Notes: a model not told the origin generated them from the letters alone. Positions 1 to 12,239 are shown, numbered from the stretch's first letter. The stretch is 64,000 bases of DNA from Incurvaria masculella (GCA_946894095.1 OX335646.2:20020077-20084076), one strand, 5' to 3'. A program made the numbers and translations.

Positions 1-25
1 AATTTAGCATAATTACGTAACGACA

Positions 26-105
26 GTCGTGGCACAATGGTTTTAGTGTCGTATTTTTGCTGCGAAGTTGAGAACCACACAAATCGAAGTTCGGTTCCTG
101 GAAAC
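26..105 (+). repeat. possible tRNA-derived SINE head
   Basis: The stretch contains TGGCACAATGG, which fits the RNA polymerase III A-box pattern, followed about 55 bases later by GTTCGGTTCC, a weak B box, and then a T-rich run. That spacing is what a tRNA-like SINE head shows. No second copy was found in the window, so the call rests on the two boxes alone. A chance match in a unique sequence is a real alternative. Confidence 0.25.
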
Positions 106-1799
106 ATCACTTTTTTTATATTATAACAAATATTTTATTTATTTATGATATTTTTATTTATTTATATCTTGCTAACCGAACGTTACTAACCAGTGTCAAT
201 TATTTCGGCTTTAGACCTCAATAACATTTTACTGAGAATTTTACAGCGCCATCTATGAAGTTCAGCTGATGCTCGTAGGAATTTGGTTCGGAACTTTGTT
301 ACTGTCGCGATCCAGAAAGCGATCTCCGCGTGCGGAGAGTCGTGCGGAGAGGCGTGCGCCCGCTTCGAAACATCGCAGCGGACTGAGGCTACCGAAATGG
401 CGATAGATAGTCGCCAAGAGAACGAAAGGGAAAGGGATACTTTACGGTGCTCAGAATTTTTGTCGTAAGTCCAAAATTCATTTTTTTGATGCTTTGAATG
501 AAAAATTGTGTCCAAATGAAACAATAATCATTCAAAAATTTGAAAATCATGATGCAAATATAATGTGAGATTACTAGCACTGTAATTAATACCAATTCTG
601 AGAAATAAAGCATAATGTGAAAAAATCGACCTATTTTCGCGATATTTTTCTATCGGGCCAATGTTATGCTATTGGAACAATAATCATTCAGATTAAGCGG
701 ATATAAGTGAAGTTTCATATAACGCAATTTTAGCATGATTAGTTCAATATTCTCTGAGAAATTAAGACAAAGCTAAGTGCGATTTAGCGTCATACGGAGC
801 CTTAAGAGCGCTACGGAGCCTTTCCCGTAGCGCTTCCTCGATGTATACAGAAATATCGACTTTCGTTATAGAAGAATATATAAACGTACTTTTACAAATG
901 TTACGCTGAAAAGTACGATGTGAATGGTATTAAAAATTACAAGATATTTCGTTTCGTCCAGTAGTTATGACAATTTACTGTAATTTTTTCGAGAATTATT
1001 ATATGCAATTGGAACGATTTTCATGTATTATGATTTCATTAGGTAGAAAGAAGACCTGCAGTCACTTAGTCCCCTCTTACGACTCAGTGGGTCCACTTGT
1101 GTTATTTTTGAGTGTCGGAACCCACACATCACAAATTGAATTGAAAATAAAAAGGGGTTTAAAAAAATATGGACATCTATTTTCATCTTAATAATAGGAT
1201 GTATGAAATGATTAGTTTCTATTTATGTAAGGATACATAGTGGCAATTTATAAGTTTCTCAAAAATATCTGAAGCCATACTGTCCTACCAGAATGTGGTT
1301 TACTACCGTATGTAGATTTTAAATTAATTGCATTACTAAACAGTTCATTCTATAATAATACCCTGAGCACAACTAAACGCTCCGACCATTTAACAGACAT
1401 TTGGTCCGTCGAAGTTACCTGCTGGAGTGGTGGCTTGCAATTACATGCGAACAGCGAGCAAAGTCTAATAACGTGGCTTGCTGTTCACGTTTATTCCTAT
1501 CCACACTATACTGTAATTGACCGAGCGGAACGCGGGCGGTCTCCGTTTCAGCATGGGCAAAATGCTTTAGTATGTCCGTCCGGCGGAGTCCGGCAGTCCG
1601 CCTTTCCGGCTGTTCTCGTCTGCAGGTCGCATTTATCAACTGATTCACGTGACATTTTTTGAGCAGTTTCGATCATTACTTATAGTAGGTATATGGTATT
1701 TTTCAGTGGAGCCATTTTGAAAAATGTTTAAATATGTCACAAAACAAAAGTTTGACACACGACCTAAAGCGTTAAGTAAGCACTATTGAGAAAAATATA
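106..1799. other. unassigned intergenic sequence
   Basis: No gene or repeat family could be recognised. Two patches are more GC-rich than their surroundings (about 290-420 and 1410-1640), and the rest is AT-rich. Short frames on both strands have no recognisable domain. The GC-rich patches could be conserved noncoding DNA or part of an unrecognised old repeat. Confidence 0.4.
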
Positions 1800-2552
1800 T
1801 ATTCCGGGAGGTCACGACATTTTTGGTCACGATAAGGGAAATGGCTGAATTTGGGTTTACTTGTTAGAGACCAACCTTCTGATGCGAAATATGTCGGTCT
1901 GCCACTTGGGTTGCGTAATCTAGATTGGCTACATAAAATATATGTTGGTATGGGCCATAGATGGTGAAAACACACCCTATCATGCACACCTTATCATACA
2001 ATGTTGCAAGTTACATATCGTTTAGTTGTAAGACATTTCAGTTTGTAAACAATTAAACTTTGTCATTGACTTAAAAATATTAAAATAATTAACATCTAAT
2101 AATATAAGATTAGCTGTAAGGTTTCTTATAAAAAAAATAAGTATGCGCCTTCTGATGAATATACTGATTAGCTAGAAATATTGATAACTATTAATTATAC
2201 AACAATAACCAGTCGGTTTTTTTTATTAAATACTTAAATATACCTAACATATATCTGTAACCTAAATCGCCCATAAATACGAAATGCAACCAAAGATTTG
2301 TTCAGTGTTGGTATTGCTAAGCAAGTATGTACTGAAAATTTCATGCTTCATTATTTGCGGCCATTTACCTTATCATAAATATTTTTGGTCACCATATCTA
2401 CTTTTTCAGGCGCCTTATCTACGTAACGCAACCACTTGGCACAAGCAAAGCGACACATTTATCTTTAGAGGGTTGGTATTTATCCTGTGAACCCAGTTTC
2501 AGCCATTTACGTTATCATTACCATTTTCCTCCTAGAGAGACCTCCTAGCCTA
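1800..2552 (+). mobile_element. foldback MITE, TATTCCGGGAGG family, long copy
   Basis: A nonautonomous element with long inverted ends. The left end starts TATTCCGGGAGGTC and the right end finishes CCTCCTAGCCTA, whose complement opens TAGGCTAGGAGG. The ends match the copies at 3671-4230 and 43266-43826. This copy is about 190 bases longer because of extra AT-rich DNA in the middle (about 1960-2140). No transposase frame is present. The flanking bases are not an obvious duplication here, whereas the other two copies show 3-bp duplications. That would fit a PIF/Harbinger- or CACTA-like parent, but the superfamily is an inference. Confidence 0.8.
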
Positions 2553-2992
2553 AAAAGACAGAGATAGTAGGATTTTATTTTAAAGTACGCGGTGACCATT
2601 TATTCAGTTTTAAGGTATGCAAAGACAGACTCACGAGGTTTTCAGTTAAGAGAGCCAATAGACCTGTAGCCTGTCACGGAGTATATGACAAGAGTAATGA
2701 TGCAACATAACTCAGTAGGTTTTTGTTTTTTGCCTATGAGAACTCTCTTCTAATGAAAGTTACTTTCATTGCACTAAATGGCGTCCTTACTTATACGTAT
2801 TAATACGTATTATTGGAAATCGATGAAATCAGGGGCTGAACCTAAAATGTGAGAGAATATGTGAGGGAATTCGATCAATTCTGCACGAATCTTCTTCTTC
2901 AACTTCAAAATTTCGAAACGAAGACGGAATATATCAAATTGGGGTATCCATGTTGTCGATTGCCTACGACGTAGTATTCAAGGAATAGTACT
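2553..2992. other. unassigned intergenic sequence
   Basis: AT-rich sequence between a MITE and a SINE. The only structure seen is an 18-base perfect palindrome, ATACGTATTAATACGTAT, at 2793-2810. Nothing suggests coding. Confidence 0.4.
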
Positions 2993-3408
2993 CGTATGGC
3001 AGCATGAGCGGTTCATCGCTCAGGCGCTCATGGGCGCGAGGATCATGCATACCGAAGGTGATAGGTTCAAATCCACGCTCCGTTCATGCACTAGTTTATT
3101 TATCTTTGTGAGTTGGATAAGTGCATTCCGTCACGAATGCGAGCTGTTCTATGGTACGGAATCCATGCAAAACTGAAGGTAGGTCCCACCCTGGTTGATA
3201 CCATCGCATTGGATGGATGGAGAGATGGTCGAAATGACAATGAATAAATAAAATTGACAGCGTTCTCCGTCCAGTTAAATGTAGCCGTGGTCATTAAGGG
3301 AAGGTCTTGGCATGACACCTAATTCCTTCGGAAATTCACCGTGTATTGAGCTTATAGCATAATGACAGTGCGTTTGGTATTAGCCACAAATGTCTAGTAA
3401 CATAAAAT
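2993..3408 (+). mobile_element. tRNA-headed SINE (HaSE1-like), full length
   Basis: The head carries a clear B box, GGTTCAAATCC, at 3064-3074. Next comes the family body (GAGTTGGATAAGTGCATTCC, then CATCGCATTGGATG, then GGTCTTGGCATGACACC) and a tail ending GTCTAGTAACATAAAAT. The same body and tail appear in more than a dozen places in the window, on both strands, with either this tRNA-type head or a 5S-type head. It has no coding capacity; families of this kind are mobilised by a partner LINE. The HaSE1 name is recalled from work on Helicoverpa armigera and was not checked by alignment. Confidence 0.85.
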
Positions 3409-3670
3409 ATTTACTTCTGGAAGGCGGTGCAGTGGGCTAATGCACAGTCTTTGCAGCTTCTGCCAGAATACATATACATGTATTCTGCGACTAATGGATT
3501 CGGGTACAACAGCGTTTATAGGTCAATAATATACAATCGGATCCATATAAAGGAGATGCCTGAGATACTACTGCATTCAAAAGCAATTAGGAGAAATTTC
3601 GCTCTTTGATAATTGCATAGATGGAGCTCTGATATACGGAGAGGGAGAACATGCAGTAATTAGAGACAAA

Positions 3671-4230
3671 TAGACTAGGAGGTCGCGACAAAAATGGTAA
3701 CGATAACGTAAATGGCTGAAACTGGGTTCACGGGATAAAGTAAAACACTCTGAAGCTAAATGTGTCAGTCTGCCTGTTCCAAGTGGTTGCGTTACGTAGA
3801 TAAGGCGCCTGAAAAAGTAGTTATGGTGACAAAAAATACATATGATAATGTAAATGCATGCAAATAACGAAGCATGAAAGTATCAATACATACTTGTTTA
3901 GCAATACAAAAACTGAACAAATCTTTGGTTGCATTTAGTAGTTATAGGCGATTTAGGTTACAGATATAACTTCAGGTATATTTAAGTATTTAATTAAGTA
4001 ACCGTCTGGTTATTGTTGTATAATTAATAGGTATCAATGTTTCCAGATAATCAGTATATTCATCAGCAGATACATACCAGCATCTATTTTATATAGCCAA
4101 TCTAGAAAACGCAACCACTTGGGCCGGGCAGACCGACATATTTAGTATCAGAGGGTTGGTATCTAACAGGTGAACCCAGATTCAGCCATTTACCTTATCG
4201 TGACCAAAAATGTCGTGACCTCCCGGAATA
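3671..4230 (-). mobile_element. foldback MITE, TATTCCGGGAGG family, copy 2
   Basis: A 560-bp copy in the opposite orientation to 1800-2552. It opens TAGACTAGGAGGTCGCGAC and closes GACCTCCCGGAATA. It is flanked by AAA on both sides (3668-3670 and 4231-4233), consistent with a 3-bp target-site duplication. Both arms keep the motif pairs AACGCAACCACTTGG and its complement, so the arms can pair over more than 100 bases. There is no reading frame of note. Confidence 0.85.
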
Positions 4231-6237
4231 AAAGCAACTACATTGATATTACTAGAAATTTAAGTGTGGCTTGCTTTGACGCATGTTCATCGTTATAGGA
4301 GCATATCTACTACTTATTAGGGGAAATATGTTTTTATTGCTTCCCGTACCATCAGTATTTAAACTGAAAGCTCAAGCTTATGAATTTGATTTAAGTGAAC
4401 GATTTATTTTAGGGAATGGTTACAAACAAATGGCAACAGATCACCATAAAAGCATCATGAACGCAGACAAAATGGATAACTCATCAACCCCGTTTTGTAA
4501 ACTCGTAGAAACTGCATCAAAATATATGCAGTGATCAGGTGCAATTTTCAAAATTAAACAGTAAATACCCTCGATTATATCGAGGTAAATACAGTCTAAA
4601 ATACCCAGTAACTTATCTAAAAATGCTGGATTTACTTCTACCAATTTCTACCCCCCGCTCCGGCTCTGCACCGATTTTGGAATTCTCCTACATTGCCCTC
4701 TCAACAAAGTGTTTAAGGTTAGATGCATTGATTTACGCTTTATCTGCGTTGTGGACTTTGACTGCAAAGATTGAACATTCAAACACATTGCCGTCGTCTT
4801 ACACGTCGCCTTTTCATATCTTACATTTTTTTTAAATCAATAAAAAATCAGTAGTACATGTGGTTTCCAAAATCCGGAGCCAAAAACTATACGGGTCGAG
4901 ACACGATCGAAATATTGACAAAGATGTGTTGAGCAAACCTTACCAAATGTAGTATTTTTTGTTTATAATAAAAATAATTTAATGTAAAATATGTATGGTG
5001 TTCTTATATGGTCAAACACTGCATAAAATAAATGTACACCATATCGCAATAACTCTAATGAACGAGGCAATCAAATATTTTAGTAATGTATTAATTATAA
5101 ACTAAATACTTTCCAGCGTAACTGTTAAAAAGCTAAATTAATGGGGTCCAAACATGCATTTTGTAATCTCTGATTTTTCATGTTTCAAGTTGCGTATAAA
5201 AAGGTACAATTACGTGAGCACATCGACACAACATAAAGCAGGTTCGGAGAGAAAATAAGGGCCACGTGTCACCAATAATTCTTTGAGACGTGTCGTTCGC
5301 TGCCTCGCACCGCCGACACGGCGCGCGCGCCCTCCGCCTAGCCGGCCCGCCCGCCCCGCGCCGGAGACCAAGGAAGCACGGGAGGGGCGACAGAAGTTCG
5401 TCCGAATAGCGGCAACAGCGCAGCCACTGTTTTAGAAAAAATACATACACTGGCGCACGGGGTTGAATTTGCCTTTATCAATGCAGTCACGTTTGTGAAC
5501 GTACTTCAGTAGTGTCTGAAACGAACTGTTGGTCTGGATGAAATAGAACTTCACTGGCGACCGTTACTTCCATTCAATAGCAGTAATTCTCGTTGAATGT
5601 ACGTCTTTAATTTATTTTCATTCATTATTTTAATTACATTTAGAGGTATTTAAGTTGTGGTGTAGGTACACCACCGTTCATGGACCCTCTTGTTGAATAT
5701 GGTGAAACATCCATTGCGTTTTGCCTAAATATCCTGCTAAATAGAAAATTATAAACTGTCGTCTTTACTCCGAATAGTTGTCATTTTATTTCCAAGATGG
5801 CTGAACGTTAACTGTCATTTCCGCTAACGTCCACGCAGCAGCAAGTAATGCTGGAAGTACCAGCATTACTTTTTGTGCACTGGCGGGAAATCACTTTGCT
5901 TGAGAGAGACATAGAGGTAAACTTTTTCACCTCCATGGAAATAGCTCACTTCTTGGGTACCTTTATAAATTACCGCTCTGAGTGAACAAGTAGGTGAGTG
6001 TAATATTTTGTTTTACGGATTATCGCGCGTATGAGGAGCAGGACGTGCTGCTCGACGTTTCGGAGCATCACATGGGCTCCATATTCAGGAGAACGTGCCT
6101 GTCGCTCTGCTTGTCTGTGAAAGATTAGCCCTAGTGAAGTAAGTGAGTGATTAATCTGACGTTTTTGCATTTCGTACAATGCCAAATGCCAAACAACGTG
6201 TTACCATTTTAAATGATTAACGGCTTTCTACTCATGG
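4231..6237. other. unassigned sequence with a CpG-rich patch
   Basis: Mostly AT-rich. A short segment near 4765-4805 (CAAAGATTGAACATTCAAAC) recurs at 32130-32150 and may come from a shared old transposon. A strongly GC- and CpG-rich block lies at about 5285-5410, with runs of CGCGCG and CCGGCCCGCCCGCC. No splice-bounded exon could be recognised in it. It could be a CpG-rich regulatory patch. Confidence 0.35.
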
Positions 6238-6358
6238 CAGGTATATATCAACATCTATTTTGTATAGCCAATCTAGCTAACGCAACCACCGACAAAAGGC
6301 CGACATATTTAGCATCAGAGGATTGGTCTTTAACCTGTGAAACCAGATTTAGCCATTA
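6238..6358 (-). mobile_element. foldback MITE fragment, TATTCCGGGAGG family
   Basis: About 120 bases match one arm of the family, including ATAGCCAATCTAG, CGACATATTTAGCATCAGAG and AACCTGTGAAACCAGAT. The match ends abruptly before the terminal CCTCCCGG, so the end and the whole other arm are missing. Confidence 0.7.
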
Positions 6359-6714
6359 TTACAGCATATTTTAGACATGTCATCATACAAAACATTTTTT
6401 GAGCATCATTGTAGTGCCGAATAACATTCCTAAAGACAATAAATCATCATATCATTTCATCAAAGGGCAGAGATCATGATGATGACCAATATATATTTTT
6501 TTAATAAACTTTTTATTAGGTACACATGTAGCGGCCTGAAGTAAGTAATAAAGACATACATAGATAGCTGGCTAACCATCAGTAGAATGACGGCAGTGCG
6601 TGTGGTCCTCTGATTTCTCCTGGGATCCAAGTGATACGGCAATACATTCAGCGTACGTTTCGGATTAGTTTCATGCACGGTGAAACTGTATTTTCTACAA
6701 ATCCATACTATTGT

Positions 6715-6830
6715 TATAAACGCGAAAGTTACGTTGTGTTACTTTTCACGCCTAAACCGCTGAACCGATTTTGATGAATTTCGGTAGAAAAATCGAGCGT
6801 GCACCCCCTCACCCATCCATCTGGTACCAG
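6715..6830 (+). repeat. fragment of a dispersed lepidopteran repeat
   Basis: The segment has the string AACGCGAAAGTTACG and then CTGAACCGATTTTGATGAA. I recall these from a very abundant lepidopteran interspersed repeat. It is cut short at the start of the MITE at 6838. The family is recognised from memory only. Confidence 0.45.
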
Positions 6831-6837
6831 AGTGGTC

Positions 6838-7121
6838 AGTCTGAGTTTTCACCTAAATTTGCGTTACGGCAAACCGATCGACTGGCGTTTTCAAATGTAT
6901 GTACAAATTGAAGAGCGCGCGCACTAACATTTGCGAGTCCGAGCTTGATTTGACAGCTTACTCAACGTTGCCGTAAATACGTCAACGTTGCCGTTTACGT
7001 CGACTTTGACAGGTTGAAGAAAGTAAACCCACAGAATATCTATTAAAAACTTGTATGGAGTTTGACGTTTTTACGGAACTTCGAAGTTACGTAAACGCCA
7101 ATTTAGGTGAGAACTGAGACT
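6838..7121 (+). mobile_element. MITE with AGTC inverted ends, copy 1
   Basis: The left end reads AGTCTGAGTTTTCACCTAAA. The complement of the right end reads AGTCTCAGTTCTCACCTAAA, so the terminal inverted repeats are over 30 bases long and continue into TTGGCGTTTACG. The interior includes CGAGTCCGAGCTTGATTTGA and short repeats of CAACGTTGCCGT. A second copy lies at 61662-61993. No transposase is encoded. The flanking duplication could not be set with certainty, because both copies share GTGGTC just outside the left end. Confidence 0.8.
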
Positions 7122-8936
7122 ACCGGCTTAGGCTAGGTAGGGTTTCCTTTCGACGCATCGGCGTCATACGGCAATTCATTGGTCGATGAATCACGCCCGC
7201 AAACATATTTAGATGAGACGATGATCTATGAAACGTAAATTAAATAAATGTCCATGATTTAATAAAATATTGACCATTTTTTTGTAGATCGGGGCACATG
7301 GCATACGCCAGGACCTCACATAAGAGTTACCCGATGTCGCCTATGGGCTTTCAAACTGAGGTTTGAAAATCATGCTGGGCTGTCAGGGGTTTCTTCACAC
7401 AATGTTTGAAGAACCACAGGTCGTATTTTTGGGGAAATGCCTCCACCATAATCCATAATCTAATATCCATTCCATAATTTACCGACCCTTTGGATAAATG
7501 CTCCAGCGCATCTGTTGTTACTTATGTTTGGAATGGGTGCATTCCCTGTCTGTGTTGAGCGATGGTGCGCTAACCACAGAGCTATGCCTCCGTGCATAGC
7601 TCTATGGTTAGCGCTAAAAGTTGTCACTTACAATTAGCAACGTTTTGCTCTATGCCTCATCATTACCTTGTAAAGCTAGTGTTTTTATAATTTGTTTTAT
7701 GATATTCAAAATGCAATGGCTTATTGTGCGCGCCAATATAGTTATAGTTTGTAAGGTATACTTTGGAGGGTTATAGCAGAAACAGCGACGAAATACTAGC
7801 GGCATCCACATAAACGCACACACCAGTAAGTAACAATAGTAAGTGTTGAAGCTAAGTGTTGCAGTGACCAACACCAAATTCTCTCCACTCTGCTTTAGCA
7901 TTGCTCGGCCGCATAGTAATCATGATCTGCATCGGCCGCATTGAATGGTTCAACTGTGCAAGGCTCAATTTGTGAGGCCACTGTGCGCGTCCTCTCTGCA
8001 CCACTGTCGCCTACATTGACATGTTTGCAGTACTACCAATGGGACAAGATAGGATTACAATGGCCAAAGATAAATGATAACAGGGAAAGATTGCTAACGT
8101 CATACGAGTGGTAAATAGGGATGATAAAACTCAATAGATGGCATTGCAATCCACATTTGAGAGTACATTAACTACAAACTAATGAATTTCATTGATATCA
8201 TTTATTTAGTATATAGTTAACATGTAATTTTGTCATCATTCCTACCTAGGTAAAATTTAAAGCTCAATTTAATAACAGCGTAACCAATTCTGGCAGTGAC
8301 GGGAGATGGCGCTGGTTAGAATGTCATAGTAACAGCGGATTTTTTTATTTTCCTTAGCAGTATTTAGCGAGTTTTGTACCTTGCATGACGTTAGGAGTCT
8401 ATCCCTACTATCCTTTGCCTATGGCATTGCCCACTGCCCTGGCTGTAGACACTGCCTATACAATTGGTGTGAATACAAAATGACTTAGTTAGGGGTATTC
8501 GTGATTTTTTTTGTGCAGACACGGGTAGGTAGAAAATAGCGAATGTGCGGTAATATTTGAACAGCCGTTCCCGCGGGAAAAGGAAGGTTCTAGAATAGCA
8601 CCTAGTTCCGTAATACTAAGGTTCTTTCTCATTCTCGGTACCAATCGTGTACAGATCAAGCAGGACGCTCAAGGAGCGACAAATAGAAACCATTCAACCT
8701 GAAATCGTGATAATGTTTTCGCCGCAACTACTTTACTATATTTCACATTTATAATTAATTATCAAAGTACATAGTTCAATACTTTTTGCGTTCTGTGTAC
8801 AAAACACTTGGTATCTGTCGGAACCACAGACCGAGCATGAGCGCGCTGCGCCGGAGCATCCTCAGAATATCTCAACCGAGTCCAAATCTAATAAATAGTA
8901 TCTAATAAGAAAAGATAGACCGGGTCTAGTCGACAG
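7122..8936. other. unassigned sequence
   Basis: No gene or known repeat recognised apart from the hairpin at 7567-7614. Composition is mixed, with AT-rich runs after 8140. None of the short frames shows a domain. Confidence 0.35.
7567..7614. repeat. inverted repeat with 21-base arms
   Basis: The arm GCGCTAACCACAGAGCTATGC is followed by the loop CTCCGT and then by the reverse complement with one mismatch. The stem contains TGGTTAGCGC, which resembles the D-arm/A-box part of a tRNA. It may therefore be two tRNA-like SINE heads in inverted contact, or a simple hairpin. Confidence 0.6.
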
Positions 8937-9462
8937 TTACCCCCATACAAACGTGGAAAAAAGATTTGAAGAAGAAGAATATTTATTGGCAGGTATCCAA
9001 AATAGCTTTATTTGATCAAACTAGATGTCTGATGACCCAATGGCAATACATTGTAAATCGTGTTTAGTTTCTTAGTTATAATGTCCGAGAGATTGAATTT
9101 TTCGCACGTTTTATACCATAACTTTGAATATGGAATACTCAACGACAAAATAAAAATGTCCTTAAAAGATTAGTCATCCGACCTAGCTTGTTTCATGAAT
9201 ATTAATAATCAATTTGGTTTTTTTTTTATTTTTGACTACAGCGGTCGTGATTTACTTTGAGCTATAAGTAGTTTTGTAATAAAATTTTTTGTAAATCTTA
9301 CCAAATCAACCACTATGCGCATTGTCTGCTTTGAGGACATGTTGTATCCTTCTCATCACGGAGCCTGTCTTTTTCTTTGAAACAGAGAAGATCCCGGAGC
9401 GCAATATCACGGGTTTGTACAGTGCCCGCGAATGAGTTAGTCCCGCCGGGAAGGGCCACCTC
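8937..9462 (+). mobile_element. TTAA-type MITE, GGTGGCCCA family, diverged copy
   Basis: This is the oldest-looking of four copies (others at 26831-27372, 33387-33641 and 46262-46812). Shared landmarks in order are TTTGATCAAACTAGATGTCT, GACTACAGCGGTCGTG, CATCACGGAGCCTGTCT and GGGCCACCT at the right end. The flanking TTAA seen in the better copies has been lost. On the complementary strand the last 150 bases stay open as a short frame that is also open in the other three copies. Confidence 0.75.
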
Positions 9463-10045
9463 CAAACATCCACGTGGTGATTTTCAGGCAGGCTTCGAGC
9501 GCGCAGGCTTGCAGCGTCGGTCGGTGGGGCGCTAACGGGCCGGCAAATCAAGATTTATGGGCCAGGGAAAGTTGCGCGTACTCGAGAGAGGTGTGCATCG
9601 ACATCGACTCCGTCGATGCAGTGCGGCCACGGTGTCGTGACGCACCTCTCCTACTCATTTACCTAACCGTCGCTTCAAAATATTTGTAATAGCGAATTAC
9701 CTATAACAACGGTTTCTCATACAAATATGTGATTTTTTTCTAAGTCCGTGGCGCCTACTTATGATTATGTGTAATTGGTGTAAATCCATCGAGTCCTTTA
9801 CAATATACAATATATACAAATATATACAATATACAAATTCCTGACGAATTTAAATTAAAAACAAAAATGTTTTAAAGGGAATTTGGTTGGCTGAAGGACC
9901 TTTTAAACATATGTTTCATGCGAATTCATCATTGATGTGTTTCTTGATCTAAATTTATTTAGGTTGCCTAAATTGAATAGTCTTTGTTTCAATTTCTTTC
10001 TACGTATAGAGCAGTTAACATAACTTTTAATTCTTTTGAAACTTG
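9463..10045. other. unassigned sequence
   Basis: The first 180 bases are GC-rich (CGAGCGCGCAGGC, CGACATCGACTCCGTCGATG). An AT-rich part follows, with a run of ATACAATATACAA-type microsatellite at about 9800-9836. No gene was recognised. Confidence 0.35.
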
Positions 10046-10190
10046 TCAAATTAGTTCTACTATAAAACGCTTTGTATCATCAGCATGTCCATCGACAAAG
10101 GCCTTCGCTGAAACAACCATTTTATCCCGCCCTTTGCTAATCGTATCCACTCCGGACCCGCAACTTTTTTATGTCATCCTCCCAATGCTT
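10046..10190 (-). pseudogene. RTE-like LINE reverse transcriptase C-terminus, degenerate
   Basis: Read on the minus strand across two frameshifts, the segment gives WEDDIKK, then AGPEWIRLAKG, then AKAFVDGHADDTKR and a stop at 10046-10048. From memory this order (RWxDDI, then a Trp/Lys-rich stretch, then a short acidic tail) is what ends the ORF of lepidopteran RTE-like non-LTR retrotransposons. The rest of the element is not present upstream. The frameshifts make it non-functional. Confidence 0.6.
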
Positions 10191-10572
10191 TGACTTTTTC
10201 TACGGTTTTTTGTGACCCAGTTTTATTATTAAAATACTAGTATACGCAAGCATTGATCCAAAACAAAATTTCTATTGGCGACTCAAAACGAATTAATAAT
10301 TTAGAAATATAAAACAAAATATTACGTCACAAACTCAATAAGCCATGGTTCATGCATTTCTGGATATGCTCTGCCGTAGTGCCAAAAGCGGTCCCATCCG
10401 CTACTTCAGCCATTCGCCACCTGGCGAGGCGAAGTTTCTCGACTTCACCCGCCCACCATCAGCCCGCCCCGTCTCGCCTCCGCACTGGTCGCTCATCACG
10501 CGAGTGGGGAACCTGAAGTTGCTCTTTACTCCAATAACTTTAGCCTTAAATCGGCACTTAGAAAAACATTAA
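10191..10572. other. unassigned sequence
   Basis: Contains a GC-rich block at about 10430-10510 (TCGACTTCACCCGCCCACC). No coding feature or repeat relation was seen. Confidence 0.35.
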
Positions 10573-11371
10573 ATTCGAAATGCATTTTTTTTCTCATAAA
10601 TGTAGTATTTCATGTGGACGTGTGTATATTAAGTTTGCAACATTTTGGGGGGTCCGGAAGATAGAAATAAAATATGAAATATGTTTAAAAAAATATATCT
10701 CCTAAACAAATATTTAGAAATGTTATTTAAAAATGTTATATGTTAGCTAATTTTAGGTGTAATATTACTGTGAATTTGCAACAATTTTTTATTTACGGAA
10801 CTGTGTAAATATATTTTTTTTGTACTATTTTCATAATATCTGCAAAGCAAATAATGAAAATTCTATTTTATTTTCTGAAATTGGAAACTGACCGCAAACT
10901 CTATATTCTGTGAAATTTGTAAAATGTTGCAAATATTAGAAGCACATTTTTTTTTCATTTATAATTTTTACATTCACACAAAAGCTAAACGAAAAATTCT
11001 AAATACGTGTAAAATCGTTCGTGGTATAGTTTTTAAAGAATTTAATTTTCTTTTACATATTCTAGAAAGAAATATAGCAATAGCAAGTTAGGTTCGCGGC
11101 ATAGATTTTTTTTAGTAAAAACATTTTTTTAAATACATTTCCGTAATTACAAAATTGTTGCAAATTCACAGTTACATTACGCCTTTAAAGACTTAACTTA
11201 TAATTTTTTTAATACCGTTTCTAAATATTTGTTTAGGAGATATATATTTTTTAATACATTTAAAAATTTGTTTCTATCTTCCGGGCCCCGTTAAATGTTG
11301 CAAACTTAATGTAAGCATATGAACATGAAATTATGTATTTCTAAGAAAAAAAAAACATTTCGGATTTCATG
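10573..11371. mobile_element. 800-bp AT-rich foldback element
   Basis: The two halves are inverted copies of each other. Left-arm landmarks AAGTTTGCAACATTT, CCGGAAGATAGAAA, TCTCCTAAACAAATATTTAG and CTGTGAATTTGCAACAA recur in reverse order and complement in the right arm (11140-11330). The arms are about 230 bases long and diverged by scattered substitutions, with a unique AT-rich centre near 10830-11120. There is no open frame. It is probably a nonautonomous DNA transposon; the superfamily is unknown. Confidence 0.75.
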
Positions 11372-12074
11372 TGCTTCTCGAACCGTATCTATCCCGGTCT
11401 ACTCGGGGTTCTAGTACTATTTATTCTGTATGGTTGGAAATTGCTCCTGCTGATTGCAGATGCAATATTGCAATGTATTGAATGTGTATAGGATAGGATC
11501 ATAGATATAATATTAAGAAGAGGAAATGTGTGATCGAACAAATTATCGATCTTTGGATAGGATACTATAGGAATATTGAATAGGTTCAAATATTATCAAG
11601 GCAACAGAGTTTCGCTATGACGGTATGATGGCGGTAAAAGTCAGAATATTTTTTCTTCATCGAGCTAACTACAGTTTACAGGTGTACCCTTTTCTTTCTG
11701 TTTCTTTTTTACAAACAATTTTATTTATTTATTTATTTATTTATAATAAGGCACACCAACAGTACACACACTAAGTTAACAATAAAATATAATTAAATAT
11801 ACTCCAAAGTTGAGTACTACAAATTCAACAGAGTTGTTCTGTGAATGTATAAACAATTTACAAATACTGAAAAAAACAAGGAAAACAATAATATAAATGT
11901 AGAAAAAAAATAGAAAACATAACGAAAAATCTTTACAATATGCATCTTAATTAACTAACTTTAATAATAGTAATCAGATAGTAGTAGTAAACATTTAAGT
12001 TTATCTGAAGACAGACAGAAGACAGGGGGTTACATATCCTATCAAAATTATCTTACTATAATTTTACTAATAAG
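11372..12074. other. AT-rich sequence with a possible LINE 3' end
   Basis: A (TTTA)n run at about 11717-11743 is followed by AAGGCACACCAACAGTACAC. From memory this resembles the complement of a CR1-type LINE 3' end with a short-repeat tail, which would lie on the minus strand to about 11950. The remaining sequence is unassigned. Confidence 0.35.
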
Positions 12075-12239
12075 AAATAAAATTACTATAACGGATTCAT
12101 AAGGAGCGGCCTAAATAAATTCATGGAATAGGATTTATCAGCTAGGGCCGATTGTGCAATAATCTGATAGTCAGCCAGATAACTATTCGAAGAATTTATT
12201 TACGCCGCTGTTTATCGATCCGTTATAGTAATTCTATTT
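12075..12239. mobile_element. 165-bp MITE with inverted ends of about 45 bp
   Basis: The left end AAATAAAATTACTATAACGG pairs with the right end CCGTTATAGTAATTCTATTT. Pairing continues inward through GGCCTAAATAAATTC and GAATTTATTTACGCC. The middle is only about 75 bases. No flanking duplication could be fixed and no other copy was seen. Confidence 0.75.

Noticed and set aside
3427..3510. another tRNA-like SINE head (GTGCAGTGGGCTAATG, GGATTCGGGTAC)
   Set aside because: The boxes are poor and no second copy or body was found.
5285..5410. CpG-island promoter with coding exon
   Set aside because: The 90-codon frame there is arginine/alanine-rich by composition, and no conserved motif or downstream gene was seen.
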